Part shown: positions 38,501-50,514 of the stretch, one piece after another | How positions within the stretch are numbered: the first letter of the stretch is position 1 | How the letters are laid out: each line of letters starts with the position of its first letter | Assembly (NCBI GenBank): GCA_022496185.1 | Contig: WTXG01000078.1 | Coordinates: 62,001-126,000, forward strand | Length of the DNA: 64,000 nucleotides | From: Multifurca ochricompacta | Taxonomy: Eukaryota > Basidiomycota > Agaricomycetes > Russulales > Russulaceae | Direction: 5' to 3' | Program-made: the position numbers and the translations under genes | Notes under the pieces: generated by a model | What the model was told of the DNA's origin: nothing | Seen by the model: the letters and a program-made list of their open reading frames with translations, nothing else | Databases searched by the model: none

Positions 38501-41500
38501 TATATAGACCGTGCTTGGCTCGCGACAACGCAACGTTGATTCTGTTAATGCTCTAAAGCGATTCGGTGCACCATCAGAATTTTTTACAATGTCACAATAG
38601 CTTACTGCCGAGGAAGCTTACCTTCAAGAACCCAATCGAACCTTCGCCTTCCTCAAATGAGCCAGAATTCCGGACCAGGGATATAATTACGATTTTGGCC
38701 TCCTGGCCTTGAAAGGTGTCCACTGTTCCAATACGAATCTACAGTTGAATCAGAATCGTTAATCAACAATAGTTCGTAGTAACACCAACGTGTCTTGCGA
38801 CCTGAACCTGCGCAAACCCTATTTCGTCATTACCTGCAAGGCCCGCGCGTTCCAGCTGTTCTTCGTCCCGTTCATCCACGCTAACTGCAATTTTAAGGTC
38901 TCGCAGTGCCGCCCGGACCTTCTGCAGTTGGCCGAGGTATGCGCAAAGGACTGCAATATCTCCGGCACCGTCATAAGGACCTTGCTTTAGGAAATATAAA
39001 ACGAGGTCACGTATCATCGCAACCTAATCAAGAGAATGGGGACTCCAAGGTCAGTGCAAAGCTAGGAAAATGAAGACGCTAACAAACTTCAAACATGTTA
39101 TATTTAGAGACAGAGTCATCCTCTGCATTTTCGGGATTGTCGTGTGAAAAGAAAAAGACATCCTTCTGCATGCCTTGCACAGGGGGGTAATTACGGACGA
39201 CATTGTGATCCTTAAGCATGGGGTACAAAATTTTCCTAAAAAAAAGCATAAGATATCATTCGACAACAAACCACGTAGGTGCGCACCGGGAAAAATGGGA
39301 AATGCTGGGCCGCATTCTTCGCTGCACGTTAATTTGTGACATTTTCATTCCAGCATCAGAAAGGCGTTCCATGAGCGAGCGATCAAATTTGAACAGCTCG
39401 CGGCCAGACTGACTATCCATTGATAGGGCTTTTCAAACACTAATAAATGTTATGTGATGAAGAATATTGAGAGATGACGCACCAAAAGTCGACATGGTTG
39501 GGCGTAATTGCTTTGGGTCTCCGATACAGATCAAATGCTCGACTGCGCGAAAATGCAGTGAACCAAGTGAACATGCCGAGCCAAACTGATGATACGTACC
39601 TGATGGAACAAGAGAGGCCAAAATATGTGCTTCTAAAACTTGACCGGCTTCCTCGACCATGAGGACTTTTGGGCCGATGCTCTGCAAATTGAATCAGTGT
39701 CGAGCGATGTGCGCCAGAGCTATCGACGAACTGTGAGTAGAGAGACCAGTTTTGCCCCGCCTACGGTTTTTGAATGTCATCTAGTCATTATCTCCCTAAA
39801 TACCATCGAATACGTACCAGTAGTCGTGCAGGCTATTAGGTCTGTTCGAGAGAGAAGTCTGCGTCGAAACTGCCAATAATTTCATTTAATAGTCGGAGGA
39901 ATATGTGACTATACTGACTTCATCACGGACATCTTCGTAGACCATGCAGGCGTCCTTATATCGCAACCTTAGGGTGTCAAACTCTGTCAGGTTTGAATCG
40001 TATGCTATTTTGCGCATGTCATCTTCCCACGACTGGGCGATCCGCTTCCGTTCTTGAAGCGACATTAACCAGACATTATGGACCCCCTCTGTGAGATGTT
40101 TAAGAGAACGATTCCCCGAAGGAACAGACGGGATTTGGCCGTAAAACCCCAGTTCGTTGAAGAACGCTTCTCGTGGGTCTGCGCCTTTCTTGCCTCCAGG
40201 TTCCACGGGGTTTGAGCGAGGCTGAATAAATGCAACGTCTTGACCACTCTTCCAGAACTCGTATATTCCAACAATCTCCAAATCCGATGTGGTGTTTTTC
40301 TTGTTGGAAACATGAGTCCATTCTCCATTCTCATTTTCGTCCTCGATGACCTGTCGAAAGAGTTTTGAAATCCAGTACGGGGGCTCCTTAAATGAATCTG
40401 CGTGTTGCGGATAGTGAAAGTTAAGGAATATCTCTGCGTCATCCCATGTTAGTCGAGGGAGCTGTATCTTATTCATAATGCGTGTCATATCCTCCTCGAC
40501 TTTTTTCATGACAGCGTACTCGCGCCGCATCGGCCGATCCAGGTCACCGCGTCCCGAGAGCTGCTCCAGTTTATGGAGGCTATATTGCTCAATACGTTCG
40601 TCAGTTGACCTTGATCCAAGGCGCACGACTTTTGTAGTCATCCCGGAATCAAGAACAGATGTGAGCAAGTGATCCAATGCATGATTTGTGAAAGCGATGA
40701 CAACTGAAGGACTATGAGAGGATGTATCGCGCGCATAATTCGACGGACCTATCGGCTTGATTTTGCTCGAGAATAGCACACGCAGGATCTCCTTTCCTGT
40801 GAAACTCTTCAACAAATATGAGAATTGAACGCATGTACCTTTAGTAGAAACATTGTACCTTTCCCGTTCCAGGAGGGCTAATGACACCGTAATCAGTGTC
40901 TGGATTTGAGAGGAAAGTGCAGAACGTACCCTTGAATCAGGGAAACTTCTCGCGTGAGAGTGTCCAGCAGGGCATCAACTTGCGAGGGATCCAAATTACA
41001 AGAACGCTTCAAGTTTTCGCGCGCAAGTCTCACGGCCGTAGGGTTGTTTACATCGAGGTTTGAGATATTCTGGCCAGGCCGAGCCAAGCACTGTAGGTTA
41101 TATCTGAAGCATGGAACACGTGCGTAACGCGGAAGTTCAACCGGAATTTTTCCAAGAGGACCGGAATACGATATCAAGTTAGAAAACGGAATCGAGGTCG
41201 GTTCTACATTCTGTAATGTTTTGAGGAATGGGTGTAGGGATTCGAACATGATGCTGTTATCCAACAGGACAGCATACGTCGACGCATTAACGGAAATGGG
41301 CTGTCGACGCAAGGCCATCAGTTCAATCTTTGCATCGAAGAAAGCAATTCGCAGCTGAATGGTGTTTGCATCTGCTTTTGCATATTCTCCAATGTCTGCG
41401 CCCTTGGATGCGATGGTCCCCAAGAATACTTCTGCTTGACCCGGAGAAATAAGAACCAGAACGATGATACTCCCATGTTGGAGCCGCTTCGAGTGTTCCC

Positions 41501-42035
41501 AATACTCCGCTCTTCTCTTCCCAATTTAATCACGGGCCCCACCAGGCGGAGCATCAAGAAGCAGGCCGACGGTGAAGTTCCGATATTCAGCCTTTAGGGG
41601 TGCGAACCGAGCGCCGGTATAAAGGTGAAAAAATACGGAACTTTTTCCAGATGTTTTGTATGCGCCTCCCTTTGTTGATAACAGTTTTTCAAGTAAAGTG
41701 GCGTGTTGCTTGGAGTGAGTTCTCGGAGCCCACATGATGTCAAGGTCTCTGCAAATCTCTCCGACTGACTGTCGGATAGAAGAACTTTGGAGAAATATGG
41801 TGAGCATACGACAATAAGTGACCAGAGAGGTAGCGTACATCATATCTTCTCTCAAAAGTCGGAACTGTATATCTAGATGTCGTTGCATTGAATGCTCAGG
41901 TAAGTGGTGAGGCCCGGTCTGAAGGAATACCGGCAGATAAGGTCCCAAAGGCCACAGTAGTTCTTCGTGCGTAGGTCCGATGCGAATGTCTCGAATGTCT
42001 GTAAAGTCGTTGTTGTGGTGGTCTACTACAAGCAT
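35579..42035 (-). pseudogene. ZNFX1-like helicase, 5'-truncated and disabled (copy 2)
   Basis: Head-to-tail paralogue of the gene at 26708-35062. Homology begins near 42020 (DIRDIRIGPTHEELL, matching DIRDIRIAPTHAELL at about 33290 of copy 1), so the RGG/CCCH N-terminus and the following linker are missing. The first possible Met is at 42035 (MLVVDHHNN). The helicase core is still readable (SFTGKEILRVLFSSKI, VEEAGQVLEAHILA, GDPKQLRP, ARDVSV region replaced by VQVARH), as are NFX1-type fingers and an RZ finger ending TAA at 35579-35581. Disabling changes: an in-frame TAA near 41526 after GGARD (copy 1 has DKSGKN), and a one-base loss near 36604 where copy 1 has an extra A. The frameshift could be an error, but the truncation and stop suggest a pseudogene. 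It could still be transcribed. Confidence 0.75.
36908..37728. repeat. Near-identical tract shared with copy 1 (gene conversion tract, copy 2 side)
   Basis: Partner of 28081-28900 at an offset of 8827-8828 bp. Copy 2 keeps one A (CCTTAGTATC) that copy 1 lacks (CCTTGTATC). Confidence 0.85.
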
Positions 42036-45000
42036 TGTATGTACCTTTAAATACTTGCAGAGAGACCTAGTTATGAAGCAGAAAGAGGGTGAATTAGGAT
42101 TAAAAGGAGACAAGTGAGATGATGCCAGGCAATAAAGGCGGAGATGATGTAGATGGAGAGGTAGAAACCTGACAATTAAGACGGGGAGGTAGTGAAACTG
42201 GTGTAAGGAATGGACGGGCATGCGGCCCGGAATGTAAATGATAAGATATACGAAGCTAGATTCTAAATGCTCTAAATTCACGAGAGACGATAGCTGGCTG
42301 TTTCATGCTCAACACTCGAGCCATCCTTACACTTTCCCTGAATGACATGCAGAAAAAGGTTGGCGAGACCAGTCACCAGATATGCTCTTCACGTATGCTT
42401 GGAAGGGTGGTGAGATCCTGTCCACGAAATGGTTCTAAAGCCTATGAGTGTTTCCTCTCGAAGCTCGAAGAGATCTGCTGTCTGCTGGCCATCAGATCGA
42501 ATGGATTGTGATCAAGGATCAAGGATCACGTGACTCGGGGGACGCGCCAGTGTCAATAGAGTAGACTCAGACCCAGCTCTGAAGAGAAGGCATCAGGAAA
42601 TAAAAAGTTGTGAAGCACTTCACTTAGCTGGAGTGTATGTCGCGAATCCACAGTTAAGCCACGATTCGTGGCTGACCCGTCTGCGGGGAAGTCATCTATA
42701 ACCTAGGGAGAACAACACCACTACTCGAGGTTTTGCATAATGCTTTAACATGCAGGTGCAGTTGAAGCAGTGGTTACAAAAGCCCAGTTGACCAAAAACA
42801 CTACAGGCTCCTCTCGAACCTGTTGCTCAATAGTTAACGAGGATATGGCCCCGCAACTTGGAGGCTTTCCGCCTCAAAGTCTGCAACGAGAAATTGAACT
42901 GATTGGCGTCATTTCCTTGATAAAGATAGTCCAAAGTAAACCGTGCAATCCAATGAGTCAAATCGTCAATTGGCCGAATCACTTGGGAGAACCTTGAATA
43001 GTAAAAAAGCCCATCAAATAAAGCCAACCTCGAGAAGTGTGATTCATGATTGAAAAACCCGAAGCACGCCATTTTGGAGCAGTAGATACGTTGTTGACAG
43101 AGCCGAAAACCCGCACCAGTGGGCCACATCCAATTGATATAAGTGTCATTGGTACACCATGCTTGACTACATGTAGAGGAAGGTATGGGGTCTAAGAGAG
43201 ATGAGCACCAGCGCAGGCAAATGGGAGTGTTGATGTTATCAAGTGACCACCTTAGTCACGTGTATCGGAGTTACGGGAAATCCCGACACTGAGCTGCGAG
43301 CCATCTCCCACCCTCTACCCATACGAAATCAGTTGAATTATAAGTCATACGCTTTCTTGCAGGGCTTGGGAACACAGAAGATAGAAACTTGAAATTGAAC
43401 CCGCGTCCAGACCTAACACTTATTTTTGAGTCCTACGGGGCATGAGAGCTGCCACTGTTTCTCAGTGGCTGTGTTTTATCCCTCATTGATTGAGGACCCA
43501 AAAGCAAGGTCATTGCTTATAAATGACGACGTCCTTCCCCACCTAGTTGTTGGCGGATACGATAGCCAATGAGAATGTCTAATAACGGTCCTGCAGGTCT
43601 AGCAGTTTGCCTCATGTCCCCAACGAAATCACCACAGCGCACGCCTCCCCCCCCCCCGCGTACATATCAGCATCCCGAATTAAGACTAGGTTGTGAGACA
43701 ATTCCCTGATAGAGCAGCTAAAATGAAAATCAATCGATCAACCCAGAAGGCGACTGAGAACCCACCCGAAAGTTTACGCGAGCGAAGCAGCGAAAATTTT
43801 ACTGTTCGAAACGGATTTTTACCTATCCCACACACAAAAACGAGACGCCACTGCCTCTCTCCAAGCGCTAAGGTAAAAACGGAAGTGAGGTTCGTGGGCG
43901 GGTTTACGGTCCGCGCCCCGCCCTCCGCTTATTCCGGCCCGTCCTGCGCCTTCTCACTCATCCAGTTCAACCACTCGCCTTTTGTCGTCTCTCGCCAGTT
44001 ATCTTTGTATCACCAATTGGTAGTATCGAAGGATGGGTATTGTCGTGCGTCATGAATCAATTCTCGTTGCTTCCTTTCATTTTTACTTTCAGCTTCACAC
44101 CCATGAAGCGGGTCCCTTCTTATATCACTAACATTTCTTTGATTGGGCTCGTTGCACACTGACCTTATGTATGTATATCCTGTCCATGAAATACCAGCTT
44201 AGTTCTCGCCTCTTCGCCTCGTTGCATGCCACAGCTTTCGGAATTAGCAAACGGTCTACCAAGCTTCAAGTGTCTTTTGACATATTCGACACTCGGCCCA
44301 TATCAGTGACTACCGACAAACCCTTGTCCCTTTCTCCCTCTCTCCCTCCCCCTCTTCTGCGGAATCCCGCTCCGCATCGGACTCACGATCGTGTAGTGCC
44401 TTCCGAAGGCATGGGTTATTCACACGCGTGGTGTTTTTCGTGACGCCCCTGGCCCGGCGCGTCCTAGACCACATATTCTTGCTTCAATCAATAAATGCCC
44501 AGTTCGGTATGGCTTTGTGATGATAATGGACAAGGTCAGAATACCAGGGGTCAGGAATGAGACTGGGATACTTTTGGCTAAGCCTTGATCTGCACACAGT
44601 TTCATTGCAGCATCAAAAATTTCGACTAGTTCTAACTGGATGAAGTTCCGTAGCGAAGAGATTCGCTATGAAAGGGAGTGAAAATTTAATGGCGTACGCA
44701 AGGCCGACAACAGATCACAGTAGGAACACTATAATGGCAAAAGGGTAAAGTGAGAGTCAGCATTTAAGCGCTCATGCACTGGGGGAACTTTCCAAGTTCC
44801 ATTCAAAAAAAAATATGGTGTTCACCCGAATCCGATCAACGCACCGGATCATCAAAGTTTTCAACAGGGACAGACTTGAGATGATACGGCGGCCTGTGCG
44901 TCTGCGTTACTCGCCCTGGACTCCTCTTCCAGCGCTTGTGATATTTAACTCACCTTGCCATCCCTTAGTTCAGATCACTGCCAGCGCCTCAGCAGTGCTT

Positions 45001-46877
45001 TCATGGGCGGTTAGGACTTTTTGCGTTGTGATAGGCGCGGCATTGGCGAGTGGCAGGAGAAATGATCCACTAGGACCGTCGCAGCATTTACGTTTTCGAC
45101 ACTTGTGGGTTTAGTAGCAACCCTACCATGGGAACCATCGGCTTGGGATTATTAATTGAGAGGAGACTTCAACTGCTCGCTGTCACAAGCATCGCTGGCT
45201 GGAAATAGTAGCAGCATGGGAGTCACGAGCAACACCTACTAATTAGAGAAGGCATTTTAGTTCAATCTATATTTCACTCCGCCGATTATCTCTTGTGGTG
45301 TCACTGGTTTTTATCGACCTCGTGTGGTTGTCAGAAGCGGGGGGGGCACGTTTTGGCCGTGGGTATTGTTTCTTTGTTGGTTGGACCGTACAGCGTCGGT
45401 TGCATTGCTGCGTGATAGGCATGGCTACGATACGATGGTTGTCACAGGCTCTTTACAGAATTACGGAAGGAATGCATCGCGCCATCGAGCAGCGCCACCT
45501 TCAATTATCAGGTGAACACGTGACTTTAGATTTCACACGCTCTCGGTGCCACAAGTCGAACTCCGACTCGACTCCGACATTCATTTATAATTTCATAACA
45601 ACATAAAAAGAGAAGTGCTTCATTTTATGAATGACATGACTATGTGGTAAAAGCTGAAAAAAAGACAACGTCAGTTCGTATGCTCTCTAAACCCGAAATC
45701 GAAACCTGAGCTCGATCATCCGCACCTCTCGGAAAATGCATAGCCTCTGAAACACGAGAAGAAGCAAGTCGAGGTGCAAGTAACTCGGGTGTTTGGCAGT
45801 TAGACCATTTACAACTCCTGGTCCCTGTCATCACTGTGTCATTTCATTCTTATCTTCATCTGGCCAGTTTTCTTGATTTCAACATCGATTAACGTGGTCC
45901 CTGGCTCCATCCGGAATTTGAAAGGGTTCAATGAGGAACGATTGAGTTCACGGGCTAGTAAGTGAAGCACCCAAGACGAAGTTCAATATGGCGCGCCACT
46001 ACGTCCTTACACAGCGATAGCGAACAACAGGACTAATGTGGAGATTAGAAAAAATTAGTGCCATGAGGTAATTTGTCTACCACACTCCATGGGTGATGTT
46101 CTGGCTAAGTGGGGGGGGGGTCTCAATCGTGCGTGATCCAACGCTCAACCACCAATAGAATAAGGTTCATGGCTGCATTAAATTTGTAATTCTTAATTCC
46201 TCGAAGTATCGTTAGTGATGCCCTACCAACCAAACCTCAAGGCACGACGGATTTCTTCTTTGTTTATTTTATTTTTATTTATCAATTGATACGTTTTGTT
46301 AGATTAGATACGTCATCATATATCATACTCAATACTCATACAGTGAGTGACTTTAGCACGGTTCCCAGGGCATTCGCTGCTATTAATTATGTAATATCCC
46401 AGTGAGCTCAGCTGACCACTGGCATGGCTCATCTCGTGCGCAAAAACACCGCTGCACTACACACACACCACGTTCCACAAAATCATATTTTTGCTGAGTT
46501 TGTCTGGCAATTTCTGCAGTCCCGCATCGCAAATACCCGAGCTTCCACGGTTTAAACAATATAGGGGGCGTTCGCAGCTGCAGAATGAACTAGAAGAAGT
46601 TACGTTTATAATCTGGAATCTGCCATGAGCGCACTACCAGTCACAGAATTTCAAGCTGTAGATCTGGGGTGTTGGATTTTCATTCCAAGTTTCCAGTGGG
46701 ATTATACTACCAAATCCGCCAAACTTTCTGGGACTCTGGGATTTGGAACCCACCTTTACCCATACTGGTACCGATATCAGTCTCGGAAGTCAAAAAAAAC
46801 GCCATGGTAAATAAAAGGCCTTCCGACAATCTCAAACCACTGGAATTCGAAGCCCCTTTTTTACCGCTTCAACATTC
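42036..46877. other. 4.8-kb gene-poor block
   Basis: Nothing confidently recognised. It includes DNA just upstream of truncated copy 2, a minus-strand open stretch at 42827-43129 (100 codons, no known motif), and several chance frames. A run of C (CCCCCCCCCG) lies at about 43648. No transposon ends, tRNA or rRNA seen. The right end is the promoter of the prenyltransferase gene. Confidence 0.5.
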
Positions 46878-48361
46878 ATGACTGCAAACACATCTCATGC
46901 TACAGGACTCTGGCGCTGGGTAATTGTTTTTTCATTCCCAACCTCCCCCCTGTGGCTGCAGTCACACTGAGTTCATACACTTTCAGGTTGAGCTCTCCCG
47001 CGTCCATAAGTTCGCCGGCTCGATGCTCATATTCTGGCCTTTCGGTGAGCTGGCGCCTATTTCGCCAGTCATTGAACTGTTACAACCTGTTCTCATCCTG
47101 ACATAGCCTGGGGATTGACGATGGCCGCCCGCTCGCTATCACTCCCTCTTCAAGTATACATTTTTAATCTTACCTACGGTCTAATCGGTGCAGCCCTTCT
47201 GCACAGGTGAGCATTGTAGCATCACCGCAAAGTGTCATTCATCCATTGTTTGCCTCACACCATTCCTGAAATGATAGTATGCTTCTTTCTCGGCTCATTA
47301 GTGGTGCTTCGCTTACTCTCATTTAGGTGCTGGTTGCGTATGGAATGACATCCTTGACCGTGAATTTGACCGACAAGTAGGTAAGAAACTCACGAGACGT
47401 TTAATAATCCTGTTTGTGACTCACGATCGTGGTAACACAGAGCGGACGAAGCATAGGCCTGTTGCCGACGGTCGTGTATCCGTTCCGGGTGCCCTCGCGT
47501 TTTTGGCAGCGCATCTTGTGCTGCTCGTTGCTATGCTGTGGCCGGTCAAACCCCTTGCGTAAGTTTCATTTCTCATATGGCAAATTCCCGCTGAATCAAG
47601 AAACAGCTGGAAACTTGGGCTTGTCACCGTGTTCCCCTTAGCAGGGATCTACCCACTTATGAAACGCGTGACGTACTGGCCGCAAGCCTGGTTAGGTATG
47701 TGAGTCCTCTGCTTTGCAGCCCTTTATTCCCGACTCGCGCGCTCCTTCTCGCGTCAGGTGTGGCCATGAACATGATATCCCTCGTCGCGTGGAGCGCACT
47801 GCACGGGAGGCTTGCTTCGGCATCGGGGGCACTTATAATCGGTTGTTGGTGGTGAGTAAACGTCTATGCCCTCGTTTGCGACGCCAAATCGGTTGACGGG
47901 GAACTTGCATAGCTGGACCCTCTATTATGGTGCGAGATCCTACCCGTTTCGCGCATATGCTCCCACCTTATCGCGCTTAGATACCATCTATGCCTGCCAA
48001 GACAAGCGTGACGACGTGCAAGCAGGCGTGAAATCGACTGCTCTTCTATTTGGTGTTCATGTGAAAAAAGTTTTAGCCGTCTTCGCTGCACTTCTGGTTG
48101 CGTGCCTAGCGACAGCTGGGACATTAAACAAACAAGGGGTGCCCTATTTCGTGCTTACAGTTGGTGGTACAGCCGCCCATCTTATTCTGCAGCTTCGAAA
48201 CCTTGACGTGGACGACACGAAAAGTTGCCTGACGGCGGTAAATCGCCCACGTTTGTCACTCTCGGTAGCGTGCACTAATTATCAGATAGTTCGAATCGAA
48301 TGGCTTCACTCTCGGCGAAATTGTTTGGGGTGGATTATTTGTGGATTATATTTTTGGATGA
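46878..48361 (+). CDS. UbiA-family prenyltransferase, COQ2-like
   Basis: Membrane enzyme that transfers a prenyl chain to an aromatic acceptor; the closest pattern I know is 4-hydroxybenzoate polyprenyltransferase (COQ2). Ten exons, the first encoding MTANTSHATGLWRW (46878-46919) and the last ending at TGA 48359-48361. Signatures: first Asp-rich motif NDILDREFDRQVERTKHRP, PLMKRVTYWPQAWLG, and second motif DTIYACQDKRDDVQAGVKST; several hydrophobic helices. No mitochondrial presequence is seen, which is unusual for COQ2 and leaves open a role in secondary metabolism. The junction between exons 3 and 4 is uncertain: the donor at 47207 (CACAG|GTGAGC) fits helix length but shifts the frame by one, whereas a donor at 47188 (ATCG|GTGCAG) keeps frame (293 residues) but shortens helix 2. 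An O-methyltransferase gene lies 2.2 kb downstream on the same strand. Confidence 0.85.
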
Positions 48362-50514
48362 AATGTAGAATGGCGTGGCGTTGGGCGCATTGTATATCTC
48401 ACATGTATAACGGGTCGACCATTATATTTCCGTTTCCACGGACTCCAGAAATGACTTATCTGATGTATCTCTGAACCAGAGCGACTTGAGAGACCTTGGG
48501 AATTTCTTACGGCTCGATAACCATCATCACGAGAACGAGCGCCACTCGACGGCGCATAATGCGTTCCTGAATGTCTGGAACGCATTCATCGTGCCTTTAA
48601 TACCGAGCTGGAATCACACATGGCTCTACAAGCTGTCTCTGATTGGTTTCGTAACAGGCTCATCTGGCTCTGCTTCGTAGACTCGTCCAGTACAGCGGCG
48701 TCCGAATTCGGTGGGAAGTTTATTAGAACCTCGCCATATGTTTTACTAGGCGCTCGGATCATGTCAGGGAATGGAAGCAGATTTACTTGATTCGTGGAAG
48801 TGTTGCGCTCCATTTCGGCTGGGGGAGCGAGCGGCGTTGACATAGGTCAAGGGCCATTGGATGTAGTAATGGTGAGTCTGACGCACAGTAGCGCTGGAAA
48901 ACGAAAGGCGTATTGCCCGGGACGATCACTAGATTGCACCGAGCGCCCATTCGATAAGGAATAGTGACTTTGGGACTGTACCAGTGGACGGGATTTTCCT
49001 TGCCAAAAATAATCTGGAATGGTTCACTGACACACGATTTTGTTCATTGTTCACTCGACAGAGGGAAATTGAGGAATTGACAGAGATATGTGGACTCTTG
49101 TTGAGATTTTATGTAAATACGACTTTCTTCAATTCCCACCGATACCGTAATCGTTATAATCGAATTGATATAAACCACATTCCAAAAAAAAAAAAAAAAG
49201 TGGCGGTGGCGGATCAGTTCTATACGCCATATTGTGCCAAAAAGTCAAGGGACAAGAAAGGCGATAATTTCGAACGAAGTTTACGGGAGCGTCAGAGCGG
49301 AGCGATACGATGTACGAGAAGTCCGAACGTCGCAGAGTGAGATAATGATGAGCCTCAGGAGAGATGAGGTGATTGTGGAGTGGAGGTGGAACGTAAGCAC
49401 TCGGAGGGATGTCCTGCGACTTGACGAACATTCTGAAGATTAATGAGAACCGGTTTTACCGCGAGAATGGATTAGTCAAAGTACTGGCGATTTATACTTG
49501 CTTGGCTATATATAGTTGAAGCGTCGAGCTTCAGGTCGCACCCTACTCAATTGAGTCAAAACAAAAATAATATTAAACTGGCTGCATTCATCCAATTTGG
49601 CCTCTGCCTCTGCTTGTTATGTAGTTCTGTGATCGATGAGGCAAGGAATTTAAAACAAAAGATCCTAGGTGCGAACGTCCCACACTTGAGCCACGTTGTC
49701 GCGCTTGCTATCATGTAGTAAAAAAAGATCACTTGTCTTTTCAAAGACAAGTATGAAACTAGATCACGTATTGGGGCGCGCGAATGAAGGAGCGAGACAA
49801 CCTAACCGTACTTCCATACCAAGGAAACAAGGAATTCCCCCAAAGGGATATCACCAAACTTTGAAGCTCATTCGGGCCTCCAGAGGCGCACAGCGTGGTG
49901 CGCGCGCTCCTCCTTCTAAGCCTCCAGCGAACCAAAGTCCGCAGTTTTTCATCCAGGTCGACAACGTAATCCCCTTATGTCTTGATTATGTACGGTCACG
50001 GAGGTTAGGAGAGCCCTATCTTTTCATCGGTAAGGTGACAACTGTGTGCGCACGCACCTTCATTCCATATGCTTCAGTCTCCATTTTGTGGTTTCCTAGT
50101 TATTATACGGCTCAAGGAACGGGCGAAGGGAAGCAAGGGCCTAAACGCTGAAAGTTATGGAGATATATCCAATACAATTCGCTCCATCCATCGCTCTCTT
50201 GCTTGGGCTAGTGGGCCTAGAAGACATTAGAGAGGGACCTATTTAGTATTCCCACGTTTGTACTAGACTGACAAGTGAGGGGGTGCTCTCGGGAGGGGTG
50301 TGGCCTATTTCCGTTGACATTCACCTCGAGCAGCGCCGCAATGCGAGCGCAAATACCAGTAAGTTCTAGTTGGTTCCCAGTGATTGGCTCCGATTGAAGA
50401 AGAAATATCTTATATTAGTAAAGTCATTGATGGAGTCGAGTCGTGCGACTACCCATGATGCGTAACCTATAAATCAATCTCGTGCAGGTTCCTCAATCGT
50501 GCGCATCGCAAATT
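48362..50514. other. 2.1-kb intergenic region
   Basis: No gene recognised. It contains a 16-A run near 49184 and an unidentified plus-strand open frame at 49696-50151 (151 codons, basic, no known motif), which I do not call a gene. The right end is the O-methyltransferase promoter. Confidence 0.45.

Noticed and set aside
49696..50151. 151-codon plus-strand open frame
   Set aside because: Basic, without known domain or clear splice or start context; too weak to call a gene.
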